A stretch of 64,000 bases of DNA from an uncultured Cohaesibacter sp. (GTDB taxonomy: Bacteria; Pseudomonadota; Alphaproteobacteria; Rhizobiales; Cohaesibacteraceae), in contig NZ_OY781091.1 in assembly GCF_963676275.1 (NCBI RefSeq), positions 3,574,775 through 3,638,774 of the forward strand, in the 5' to 3' direction. Of the stretch, positions 18,350 through 26,291 are shown piece by piece. The notes under the pieces are model-generated. The model saw nothing but the letters and a program-made list of their open reading frames with translations, did not search any database and had not been told where the DNA came from. Position 1 is the first letter of the stretch, and the number at the start of each line of letters is the position of its first letter. The position numbers and the translations under genes are program-made.

Positions 18350-19927
18350 ATGAATTCGAAGAATATTGACGTGATCGTGCGGCAGGCAACCTATGAAGAT
18401 ATTCCCGCCATCACACGTTTGAGCGAAAAGGTCTATGGCGATCACGCCGTGCAGGAAGAAATGTTGGGCGGGCAGATCTCGGCCTTCCCGGAAGGCCAGT
18501 TTGTCACCACCTATAATGGCGAAGTTGTCGGTCATTGCGCCACCTTCATAATCTCTGGCGATATTGCTCTCAAACCGCATAGCTGGACCAGCATCACCGG
18601 CCACGGCTATGCTTCGCGCCACGATCCGGACGGCGATTATCTCTATGGCATGGAAGTTGTCGTCGATGAGCGCTTTCGCGGCCTGCGCATCGGCCAGCGC
18701 CTTTATGATGGGCGCAAGCATCTGTGCGAAAAGCTGGAGCTCAAGGGCATCATCTTTGGCGGACGCATGCCCAATCTGCACAAGAAGCTAAAACAATATG
18801 GCACGCCGGAGGATTATCTCGAGCAGGTGATCAACGGCAAACAGAATGACCCGGTGATCGGCTTCCAGATCCGCAACGGCTTCACCGTGCTCGGGCTGCT
18901 CAAGGGCTATCTGCCCTTTGACAAGGAATCTCTGGGCTATGCCACCCATATGGTCTGGTATAATCCCAAGATCGACCGCGACCAGCCCAAGCCGCTCTCC
19001 AAGCGCGGCCTGTCGCGAGATTCCGTTCGCGTCGCTTCCGTGCAATATCAGGCCCGCAAGGTCAAATCCTTCGAGGATTTCGCCGCCCAGCTTGAATATT
19101 TCGTTGATGTCGCCACGGTCTACCGCTCCGATTTCGTGGTCTTCCCGGAAATGCTGACCATTCCGCTTCTCTCCATCGAGAGCAAGAAGCTGACGCCGCA
19201 GCAGTCGATCGAGAAGATTTCGACCTATACCGAAAAATTCGTCACCTTCATGCAGAATCTGGCCATTTCCTATAATATCAACATCATCGGCGGCACCCAC
19301 CCCACGGTGATGAAGGATGGCAGCTTGGAAAATCTGGCCTATGTCTTCCTGCGCACCGGTGCCGTACATACCCAGTCCAAGATCCACCCGACTCCCAACG
19401 AGCGCTATTGGTGGAACATCGAAGGCGGCGACAAGCTCAAGCCGATCCAGACCGACTGCGGCCCGATTGGCGTGTTGATCTGCTATGATTCCGAATTCCC
19501 GGAACTGGCCCGCCATCTGACGGATCAGGGCATGAAAATCCTGTTCGTGCCCTTCTGCACCGATGAGCGACAGGGCTATCTCAGGGTGCGTTATTGCTGT
19601 CAGGCCCGCGCCATCGAAAACCAGATCTATGTGGTCACCTCCGGTATCGTGGGCAACCTGCCCGATGTCGAGAATATGGATGTGCATTATGCCGAGAGCG
19701 GCATTTTCACCCCTTGCGACTTCCCCTTTGCCCGCGACGGCATTGCGGCGCTGGCCGATGCCAATACCGAAACCATCATCTTCTCTGATCTGAAGACCGA
19801 TCAACTGACCATCAGCCGCAATTCCGGAACGGTCCAGAATCTGAAAGACCGCCGGTTTGATCTTTACCGGGTGGAATGGAACCCCAAATCCTCACCGCAA
19901 CAGGAACCCGCGATCAAGATCCGTTGA
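18350..19927 (+). CDS. Fused GNAT acetyltransferase and carbon-nitrogen hydrolase
   Basis: A 525-residue two-domain cytoplasmic protein. Residues about 8-215 are a GNAT N-acetyltransferase, with the acetyl-CoA loop RFRGLRIGQRLY near 107. Residues about 225-510 are a nitrilase-superfamily amidase with the catalytic triad Glu267 (FPEML), Lys344 (SKIHPT) and Cys378 (ICYDSEFPE). Proteins with this fusion are widespread and their reaction is poorly defined; the pair suggests acylation or deacylation of a small amine or amide. The ATG follows GGAGAG. No partner gene is adjacent. A hairpin GCCTCCC-GCAA-GGGAGGC lies at 19954-19971, just after the stop. Confidence 0.9.
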   Translation: MNSKNIDVIVRQATYEDIPAITRLSEKVYGDHAVQEEMLGGQISAFPEGQFVTTYNGEVVGHCATFIISGDIALKPHSWTSITGHGYASRHDPDGDYLYGMEVVVDERFRGLRIGQRLYDGRKHLCEKLELKGIIFGGRMPNLHKKLKQYGTPEDYLEQVINGKQNDPVIGFQIRNGFTVLGLLKGYLPFDKESLGYATHMVWYNPKIDRDQPKPLSKRGLSRDSVRVASVQYQARKVKSFEDFAAQLEYFVDVATVYRSDFVVFPEMLTIPLLSIESKKLTPQQSIEKISTYTEKFVTFMQNLAISYNINIIGGTHPTVMKDGSLENLAYVFLRTGAVHTQSKIHPTPNERYWWNIEGGDKLKPIQTDCGPIGVLICYDSEFPELARHLTDQGMKILFVPFCTDERQGYLRVRYCCQARAIENQIYVVTSGIVGNLPDVENMDVHYAESGIFTPCDFPFARDGIAALADANTETIIFSDLKTDQLTISRNSGTVQNLKDRRFDLYRVEWNPKSSPQQEPAIKIR

Positions 19928-19953
19928 TCGCGGCTGTTTCGGCCACCCACAGA

Positions 19954-19971
19954 GCCTCCCGCAAGGGAGGC
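19954..19971 (+). terminator. Hairpin after the GNAT-nitrilase gene
   Basis: A 7-bp stem GCCTCCC/GGGAGGC closed by a GCAA tetraloop lies 27 bases after the stop. No T-run follows, so it may stabilise the transcript end rather than terminate alone. Confidence 0.4.
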
Positions 19972-20140
19972 AACGGCCTACTTCGGCCCCTCATGCAAAC
20001 GGCATTGAGAGCGACATATTGGCATTGAAGCGTATGCAGCATTCAGACATATCAATATTTTTGAATATATAGTTCAAATATATTCATTATGTTGAAGTGG
20101 AAAGGTGCGATAAAATGACGCGGCAACATGGAGTATTGCC

Positions 20141-20728
20141 GTGATACCGCCCATCATCTCTGCATTTCTGACCTACACCCTGATCACAGCGCTGACCCCC
20201 GGCCCGAACAATATCATCGCGCTGAGCATGGCCACCCAATATGGCTTCCGACGCAGCGCGCGCGTCCTTGGCGGCATAGCAGTCGGCTTTCTGATCACGA
20301 TGCTGTTCTGTGCGATCTTCACCTATTCGCTGGTCAGCACGCTTCCCTCTGTTACCGGATGGATGAGATGGATCGGTGCGGCCTATGTCTTGTGGCTCGC
20401 CTGGCGTATAGCGCGCAGCACTCCCCCCACGTCCGATCATGACGTACCGCCCTTGAGCTTCTGGAACAGTATTTTCCTGCAATTCGTCAATATCAAGATC
20501 ATCCTCTATGGCATAACGGCGCTCTCCACCTTTGTGCTGCCCTATACCAGAGACATGGCAAGCATCTTCGGCGTCAGCATCATTTTGACGATCATCGGCT
20601 GCTTTGGAAATATGTGCTGGGCCCTTGCTGGCCACGGCTTCCAGACCCTGTTCCGGCAGCATGGACGCATCGTCAACAACATACTGGCCGCACTGCTCAT
20701 CTATTGCGCGGTTCGAATGTTTGTCTGA
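20141..20728 (+). CDS. LysE/RhtB-family exporter
   Basis: A 195-residue membrane protein with about six helices. The hallmark of amino-acid exporters, TPGPNNIIALSMATQYGFRR, is at residues 18-37, and the KxWL/YVLWLAWR-like stretch lies near 87. These proteins export amino acids or homoserine lactones; the substrate is unknown here. The start is GTG with a GGAG about eight bases upstream. It converges on the isoaspartyl peptidase gene with a gap of about 110 bases that shows no clear terminator. Confidence 0.85.
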   Translation: MIPPIISAFLTYTLITALTPGPNNIIALSMATQYGFRRSARVLGGIAVGFLITMLFCAIFTYSLVSTLPSVTGWMRWIGAAYVLWLAWRIARSTPPTSDHDVPPLSFWNSIFLQFVNIKIILYGITALSTFVLPYTRDMASIFGVSIILTIIGCFGNMCWALAGHGFQTLFRQHGRIVNNILAALLIYCAVRMFV

Positions 20729-20840
20729 AATGGCTCGCTGCAAAAGGCTTCAATAAAACGGCCTCGAAAGAAGCTGCAGTCAACACGGTGCTATCGGCTA
20801 GACTATATCGACAAAGCCGAAACCGACAGCCTCGGACAGA

Positions 20841-21764
20841 TCAGCGATAGATTTCCGTATGGGGCTCTTCGCCAGAGCGGACATAGCCGCGATACATGCC
20901 TTCCGAGTTGAATGGCAGGGTGATGTTGCCCTCACGATCCACTGCGATGACGCCACCCGAGCCATCATTATTGGCAAGGTCGTGCATCACCACATGATTT
21001 GCGGCCTGTTCCAGCGTCTCGCCCGCATAGCGCATGCGCGATGCAATCTCCGAGGCTGCGGTGTAGCGGATAAACACCTCGCCATGGCCGGTAGCAGACA
21101 CCGCACAGGTTTCATTGTCGGCATAGGTTCCTGCACCGATAACAGGCGTATCGCCGATGCGGCCCGCCGCCTTTCCTGTCCAGCCGCCGGTAGAGGTGGC
21201 GGCAGCCAGATTGCCAGCCTCGTCCCGCGCCACAGCACCCACGGTACCATGCTTGCGGGAAGGATCATCATCCTCTGATCCGGCCTGTTTCATCGCCAAG
21301 GTTTCCTGAAGAGCATCCCAGCGCGCCTGGGTGAAGAAATAATCTTTCTCAGCAAATTCGAGACCGGCCTTGCGGGCAACCGCCAAGGCATTGGGACCGG
21401 TCATCATCACATGAACGGTATTTTCCATCACCGCACGAGCTGCCCGCACCGGGTTTTTGGGGCCAAAGATGCTGGCCACGGCTCCGGCGCTGCGGTCCTT
21501 GCCGTCCATGATCGCGGCGTCCATTTCCTGTTCGCCCTGATCGGTAAAAACAGCGCCGCGTCCGGAGTTGAACAAAGGCTCGTCTTCCAGCGCACAAACG
21601 GCGGCGGTGACCGCATCAAGCGCCGTTCCACCGGCGCTCAGCACATCTTCCCCAGCCTTCAGCGCACGGGAAAGGCCTGCGTGATAGGCCGCTTCCTTCT
21701 CAGGCGTCATGGTTGATTTCAAAATCGTTCCGGCCCCACCATGGACCACGAGAGAGTAGCTCAT
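20841..21764 (-). CDS. Isoaspartyl peptidase / L-asparaginase (Ntn hydrolase)
   Basis: A 307-residue plant-type asparaginase of the IaaA/EcAIII family, which cleaves isoaspartyl dipeptides and asparagine. It is made as a precursor that cuts itself before Thr174 (KHGTVGAVARD), the nucleophile. Other family stretches are VHGGAG at 8-12, LFNSGRGAVFT at 64-74, STGG(WTGKAAGRIGD) near 190 and TGHGEVFIR near 230. The frame is open to 21833, but the ATG at 21764 begins MSYSLVVHGGAG, follows GAAGG and starts 2 bases after the deacetylase stop. It is the last gene of the GntR-led operon. Confidence 0.9.
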   Translation of the reverse strand: MSYSLVVHGGAGTILKSTMTPEKEAAYHAGLSRALKAGEDVLSAGGTALDAVTAAVCALEDEPLFNSGRGAVFTDQGEQEMDAAIMDGKDRSAGAVASIFGPKNPVRAARAVMENTVHVMMTGPNALAVARKAGLEFAEKDYFFTQARWDALQETLAMKQAGSEDDDPSRKHGTVGAVARDEAGNLAAATSTGGWTGKAAGRIGDTPVIGAGTYADNETCAVSATGHGEVFIRYTAASEIASRMRYAGETLEQAANHVVMHDLANNDGSGGVIAVDREGNITLPFNSEGMYRGYVRSGEEPHTEIYR

Positions 21765-21766
21765 AT

Positions 21767-22660
21767 TCAGACCTTCAGCCCGGCTTGCGTTGCGCAGTAA
21801 CGGGCGATTTCGGCATGGGGCGCGATCCAGCAATCGCCTTTCGCCGTGATGTGAGACAGCAATTCTTCCAGAATGAAGATACGAGACCGGTAGCCGGTGA
21901 TATGCGGATGCATGGTCAACAAGAACATGCCGCCTTCCTCATAGGCGCCATCGAATTCGCGCTTGAAGATATCGAGCACATCCGTTGGCGCGGTATAGGG
22001 GCGTTGCGCACCGAACCGGTTCATCATGAAATAGACCGCATCATCGCGAATCCACTCCACTGGCAATTCGACAATACCCGTCTTCTCGCCATTGTCGAGG
22101 ATCTCGTATGGATCGTCATCAGCAAACAGGGAACTGTCATAGATCAGACCAAGCTCGCGGGCGATTTTCAGGGTGACGTCGGAATAATCCCAAGAAGGCG
22201 TCCGCATGCCCACAGGCCGCACACCGGTGATCTTTTCCAATGTATCCGCAGAGCGGAGCATCAATTCACGCTCCTCATCGGCAGGCACCTGCGCGTTGCG
22301 CTCATGGATCCAGCCATGCAATGCAATTTCATGACCTTCCGCGGACAGCGACACCTGTTCTTCAGGATGCAGCAAGGCGGACACAGCAGGCACGAAGAAG
22401 GTGACCTTGACGCCATATCGGTCAAGAAGCTTGCGGATGCGCGGGATGCCCCGCCGAGCGCCATATTCGCCCCAACTGAGACGGGCGGGCGATTCACCGC
22501 CATCGCGCAGTTCGTTGGTTTCGTGGTCGCTGTCAAAGCTCAGCGCCACGGCACAACGCGCGCCACCCGGCCAGCTTTTGGGCAGCAGGGACTGGCCTGC
22601 ACGGACCTGATTGACCCGACCGCGCCAGGTCGCTTCGTCCCATTCATAGGGTTCTTTCAT
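21767..22660 (-). CDS. Polysaccharide deacetylase-fold hydrolase
   Basis: A 297-residue NodB-fold protein. The metal-binding motif has SFDSDHE near residue 41-47 (Asp-Asp pair) and HGWIHE near 118-123 (His..His). RTPSWDYSD near 170 and LLTMHPHITGYRSR near 250 complete the active site. The sequence resembles PuuE-like and Helicobacter PgdA-type members that act on cytoplasmic small molecules or peptidoglycan fragments. With no signal peptide it should be cytoplasmic, which argues for a small-molecule amide substrate. It overlaps the SDR gene by 4 bases and is followed after 2 bases by the isoaspartyl peptidase. Confidence 0.85.
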   Translation of the reverse strand: MKEPYEWDEATWRGRVNQVRAGQSLLPKSWPGGARCAVALSFDSDHETNELRDGGESPARLSWGEYGARRGIPRIRKLLDRYGVKVTFFVPAVSALLHPEEQVSLSAEGHEIALHGWIHERNAQVPADEERELMLRSADTLEKITGVRPVGMRTPSWDYSDVTLKIARELGLIYDSSLFADDDPYEILDNGEKTGIVELPVEWIRDDAVYFMMNRFGAQRPYTAPTDVLDIFKREFDGAYEEGGMFLLTMHPHITGYRSRIFILEELLSHITAKGDCWIAPHAEIARYCATQAGLKV

Positions 22661-23409
22661 GCGTGGCCTCCATCGACCGAGAGTATTTGACCGCTGATCC
22701 AGTCAGCCTGAGGCGACGCCAGAAACGTCACGGCGTTGGCGATATCCTGTGGCAGACCGAGGCGGCGCATATGAATTCCGCCGATGACAGCCTTCTGGCG
22801 CTCCGACCCGAAGGCCTGCCATTGCTTCTCCGTCGACGGATTGGAAAGAATGAAGCCCGGTGCCACGGAATTGACCGTGATGCCGAAAGGCCCCAGCTCA
22901 AGCGCCAACTGTCTGGTCAGCCCGACCAGAGCATGCTTGGCGCTTGCATAAGCTTGAATGCCAGTAAGGCTGGGGCGCAGGCCCGCGCCCGAAGAGATGG
23001 TGATGATCCGGCCCGACCTGCGCTCTTTCATGTGAGGAGCCACAGCCTGAGCGCACCACATGGCAGCGTCTACATTGACCTTGAAAATGGCATGCCAGTC
23101 CTCTTCGCCAATCTCATCGATCGGGCGACCAACCTGACCGCGCACACCGCCAGCAGACGTAACAAGCCCATCAATATGGCCATAATGCCCCAGCACATCC
23201 TGCATCACAGAGACAACGCCGTCCCGCGAGGACAGATCACCCTGATGCATGCCGATGCCCTCTTCCTTGAGCGATGCCATTCCGGCAGCATCAATATCAA
23301 TGGCGGCAACCTCTGCGCCGGAGGCCTTGAGCTGGCGCGCGATGGCTGCGCCGATGCCTTGAGCGGCACCAGTGACCGCGAATATTTTCCCTGAAAGATC
23401 TAGCTGCAT
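22657..23409 (-). CDS. Short-chain dehydrogenase/reductase
   Basis: A 250-residue classical SDR. The NAD(P)-binding TGAAQGIGAA is at residues 14-23, the structural motif is SAGG at about 90, the catalytic Ser lies in ISSGAG near 143 and YASAK near 158 gives the Tyr and Lys. The end (SGQILSVDGGHA) is typical. Asp residues after the second strand (AIDIDAAG) suggest NAD preference. It is cotranscribed with creatininase-like, PanE-like, deacetylase and peptidase genes, overlapping the PanE-like gene by 10 bases. The substrate is unknown. Confidence 0.9.
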   Translation of the reverse strand: MQLDLSGKIFAVTGAAQGIGAAIARQLKASGAEVAAIDIDAAGMASLKEEGIGMHQGDLSSRDGVVSVMQDVLGHYGHIDGLVTSAGGVRGQVGRPIDEIGEEDWHAIFKVNVDAAMWCAQAVAPHMKERRSGRIITISSGAGLRPSLTGIQAYASAKHALVGLTRQLALELGPFGITVNSVAPGFILSNPSTEKQWQAFGSERQKAVIGGIHMRRLGLPQDIANAVTFLASPQADWISGQILSVDGGHA

Positions 23410-24425
23410 AGAGGCACCATTTCATCAACCAGCTTTGCCGATTGCGCGCGTTTGCCATCTTCGATATCGTGGATCAAGTCCACCATTTTCGTCAGCGCCG
23501 GAACCTGCAATCCATGCGATTGGGCCAGAGGGATCATCGTGCCAATCTGGGCATCCACCTCGGTCTTGCGTTTGCGCACGGCAAGATCGCGCCAAATGCC
23601 CGAATGGGTCTTTGCGGTCTTGCGATTGTGCGCCACCATGGTGTCCATGGCTTTCCTCATGCCGACCGGGTCGGAGGCCAGAAAGGCCGCCGGATCAAAG
23701 CCGTTAAAACCAATCGGGCTGACACCTTCGGCCTTAGCCAGTGCCATCACTTCATGGCCGAGCGTCTCATAAACCACGCGATGTTCCGGTCGCGCCATGG
23801 CGTCCGACATGGAATCCGGGGTGAGCGCGGTACAGAAGAGCAGCGAGCCGTAGCCCATCTTGCCCCAAAGATAGCCCCAGATATTGTCCGTCAGCACGGC
23901 TCCGGGTTCGACAAGCGACAGCAAGGCATGAACTCTTTCCACGCGGGGCGTGCGCTGGCCATCAAGTTCGCCGACCGCGACTGCAGCCCGATTGCCATAG
24001 AGAACAAGCCCCGGCTCCAGCCAGTCGGCTCCGAAATTCACAAAGCAGCCAACCGTATTTTCTGCACCAATGGCAGCGGCGATTACCTTTTCATTGAGGC
24101 CGTTCTGGGCGGATACAACATAGCCATTGGGCGCGAGATGCTTCTTGAGCATGCCAAGCGCCGTCTCGGTGTGATGGGCCTTGACGGCAAGGAACACAAT
24201 GTCGAACGTTCCTTGCAGCTCTTCAGGCAAACTTGCGGGTAGAATTTGCGTAAATTCCTCGACCGGCCCTTCGATTTTCAGGCCGGAGGTGCGCATCGCC
24301 TCAACATGTTCAGGCACGATATCGACCATATGCACCTTGTGACCGGCGCGCGCGAAATAGGCTCCCAGCACTCCGCCAATGGCTCCGGCACCCCAGATCA
24401 GAATGGAAGGCTGTGTCATTCCCAT
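23400..24425 (-). CDS. 2-dehydropantoate 2-reductase family (PanE/ApbA) protein
   Basis: A 341-residue NADP-dependent reductase. The N-terminal Rossmann motif is GAGAIGGVLGAYFARAG (about residues 11-27), the coenzyme stretch VKAHHTETAL lies near 100 and the catalytic Lys is likely in WGKMGYGSLLF near 186. The length is slightly above ordinary PanE (about 300 aa). The operon holds amidohydrolases and an SDR instead of other pantothenate genes, so it probably reduces a different 2-keto acid. It overlaps the creatininase gene by 10 bases. Confidence 0.85.
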   Translation of the reverse strand: MGMTQPSILIWGAGAIGGVLGAYFARAGHKVHMVDIVPEHVEAMRTSGLKIEGPVEEFTQILPASLPEELQGTFDIVFLAVKAHHTETALGMLKKHLAPNGYVVSAQNGLNEKVIAAAIGAENTVGCFVNFGADWLEPGLVLYGNRAAVAVGELDGQRTPRVERVHALLSLVEPGAVLTDNIWGYLWGKMGYGSLLFCTALTPDSMSDAMARPEHRVVYETLGHEVMALAKAEGVSPIGFNGFDPAAFLASDPVGMRKAMDTMVAHNRKTAKTHSGIWRDLAVRKRKTEVDAQIGTMIPLAQSHGLQVPALTKMVDLIHDIEDGKRAQSAKLVDEMVPLCS

Positions 24426-25117
24426 TCGCCCGCGATCTGAGCACGGGTCTCTTCAACGGCAACGGCCCAGATGCGCTCCATCTCTTCATCGGAACGCTGG
24501 TATCGACCGCCATAATTGCCATCTCCGATCAGCGCGCGAACCCCGGCAGCATCGCGATCCCTGAGGCGGTCGAAATCGACATAGGGCTTCTGTTCATCAG
24601 GCATGGCACGACCTTCAAGGCGGGTGCAGGGGAAATTTTCCATCCAGCTTGCATGGCTCGCAACGGGATCAATTTCCTTGACCAGCCCCATGGTCTTGGG
24701 TGCCCGCCACCAATCGTGAAACCGACAGCGCGCACCTTTATTTTGCTCCATCCATTCCATTGTCACCGGCAGAATATGGGTGTTTCCGCCATGCCCATTG
24801 ACAATCAGAATGCGGCGAAAGCCGGTCTTGTAGAGGCTATCGAGAATATCCGTCAGCACAGCGGCATAGGTCGAAACTTTCAGCGAAACAGTGCCGGGAA
24901 AGGCCATAAAATAGGGTGTGAGACCATAGGGAACGGCAGGAAAGACGGGCACCCCCAAGGGCTCGGCCGCATCAGCGGCCACTTTTTCAGACAGGATGCT
25001 ATCCACGGAAAGGCTCAGCCATGCATGCTGCTCGGTGCTGCCAAGCGGCAACACACACCGGTCATCCGTCTTCAGATATTCTTCGACCTCAAACCAGTTG
25101 CTCTCGGAAATTTTCAA
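24416..25117 (-). CDS. Creatininase-family amidohydrolase
   Basis: A 233-residue protein of the creatininase superfamily, metal-dependent enzymes that open lactam or amide rings. Metal-ligand motifs are LPLGSTEQHAWLSLSVDS (Glu and His near residues 29-32, Asp near 39) and NGHGGN near 111. The HDWW stretch near 135 also fits. It is the second gene of the minus-strand operon, one base after the GntR regulator stop. Relatives cut creatinine, N-formamides, mycofactocin precursors and other amides, so the substrate cannot be assigned. Confidence 0.88.
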   Translation of the reverse strand: MKISESNWFEVEEYLKTDDRCVLPLGSTEQHAWLSLSVDSILSEKVAADAAEPLGVPVFPAVPYGLTPYFMAFPGTVSLKVSTYAAVLTDILDSLYKTGFRRILIVNGHGGNTHILPVTMEWMEQNKGARCRFHDWWRAPKTMGLVKEIDPVASHASWMENFPCTRLEGRAMPDEQKPYVDFDRLRDRDAAGVRALIGDGNYGGRYQRSDEEMERIWAVAVEETRAQIAGEWE

Positions 25118-25118
25118 C

Positions 25119-26114
25119 TTAGCCCCTCCGGGTTTTCATGATTTTTGTTCTATATGCCTCGATGGTCGGAAGCAGTTCTTTTTTGACAGCATTGATATCG
25201 GGCGTGTGGCGATATTCGAAGGCCTTCTGGTCCGCTCGCAAACTCTTGAGCAGATAGTCCGCACCCGTCGCATAGACCAGCACGTCCGCCGCCTCGATGG
25301 CAGCTTCGGCATCAGGCTCGCCACGCACAACAATCTGGACATCGGAAATATGCGGCCCAAAGCGATGGATGCCCGCCTTGAGCATGGTAACAAAGGTATC
25401 AAAATAGGAATATCCGACAACGCGCTCATCGGTCGAAAGCGAAGCAAGCGCGACGCGTGTCGCCTCGTCCGGAATGAGAGTGACGCCGGTGATCGGTGTA
25501 TCAGGGAAATATGTCTTTGCAGGCTCAAGCAGACTGCGCGGGGAAATAACCAGATCAAACTGTTGCCCTTCCAGCGAAGAGCGGTCTTCCATCGTTCCCA
25601 CAACCAGCCTGTCGGCCTTGTCCAGATGGGGACGCAACGCTTGCGCATAGGCTTCCGTCGGCTCCCAGAAATTGCCCAGAATAAGCAGCCGCATGGAAAC
25701 ATGCACCTGTCGTGGCGTCATGGAAACGCGCGTTGCAAGCTCGGATGGAGCAATGCCACAATCATAGGCCAGATCGACAAGCTCGGCGATTTTGCCGTCA
25801 AGTTCGCGCAATTTTGCGGCATTTGCCGACAGGGTCATGCTTTTCACGAAGGTGCCGCAACCGACACGCCCTTCGATATTGCCCACTTCCTGCAGGGCTG
25901 CATAGACCGTACTGACAGTAACGGGTGATATTTTCAACCGGCCAGCCAGCGACCGAACAGAGGGCAACCGGCCACCTTCCGGCAATTCTCCTGACGCGAT
26001 GCCAAACTCCAACGCTCCGCGCAATTGAACTGAAACCGGGACCGACGACGTGCGATCAATAGCCTCTACGATGCGATCCATGGCCTGATCAAATTGTGCT
26101 TGAATATTTGTCAT
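25119..26114 (-). CDS. GntR-family regulator (YtrA-like) of the amide/peptide cluster
   Basis: A 331-residue regulator. The N-terminal winged helix (about residues 25-95) has LRGALEFGIASGELPEGGRLPSVRSLAGRLKISPVTVSTVYAALQEVG and the wing EGRVGCGTFV. The remaining 230 residues are not a standard FCD or UTRA domain; they may be a ligand-binding fold, with LVVGTMEDRSSL and VISPRSLLEP stretches. The frame is open to 26198, but the ATG at 26114 gives a typical N-terminus. It heads the catabolic operon and diverges from the peptide ABC operon, and the shared intergenic region carries three GTATCAA repeats. Confidence 0.8.
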   Translation of the reverse strand: MTNIQAQFDQAMDRIVEAIDRTSSVPVSVQLRGALEFGIASGELPEGGRLPSVRSLAGRLKISPVTVSTVYAALQEVGNIEGRVGCGTFVKSMTLSANAAKLRELDGKIAELVDLAYDCGIAPSELATRVSMTPRQVHVSMRLLILGNFWEPTEAYAQALRPHLDKADRLVVGTMEDRSSLEGQQFDLVISPRSLLEPAKTYFPDTPITGVTLIPDEATRVALASLSTDERVVGYSYFDTFVTMLKAGIHRFGPHISDVQIVVRGEPDAEAAIEAADVLVYATGADYLLKSLRADQKAFEYRHTPDINAVKKELLPTIEAYRTKIMKTRRG

Positions 26115-26191
26115 AGTGTTATAATGAACAAAAACACCACCCCTGCCAAGTCCTGCAATCGCGACCTTCAACATATTTAATTCAGCGATTT

Positions 26192-26240
26192 GTATCAATT
26201 TAATGTTGACCGTATCAAATTTTGTCCATTAATGTATCAA
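26192..26240. promoter_or_regulatory. Three GTATCAA direct repeats in a divergent promoter region
   Basis: GTATCAA occurs at 26192, 26212 and 26234, spaced 20 and 22 bp, so all copies face about the same side of the helix. A TTGACC that could serve as -35 for the plus-strand transporter operon lies at 26206-26211. The repeats are candidate sites for the divergent GntR regulator. Confidence 0.5.
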
Positions 26241-26291
26241 TCAAATGAAACATAAAAAAAGCAATTCCACCCAACCACAAGGGAAAACCAA

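Noticed and set aside
20729-20840. Terminator between the convergent lysE-like and isoaspartyl peptidase genes
   Set aside because: No stem of useful length with a T-run could be found by eye.
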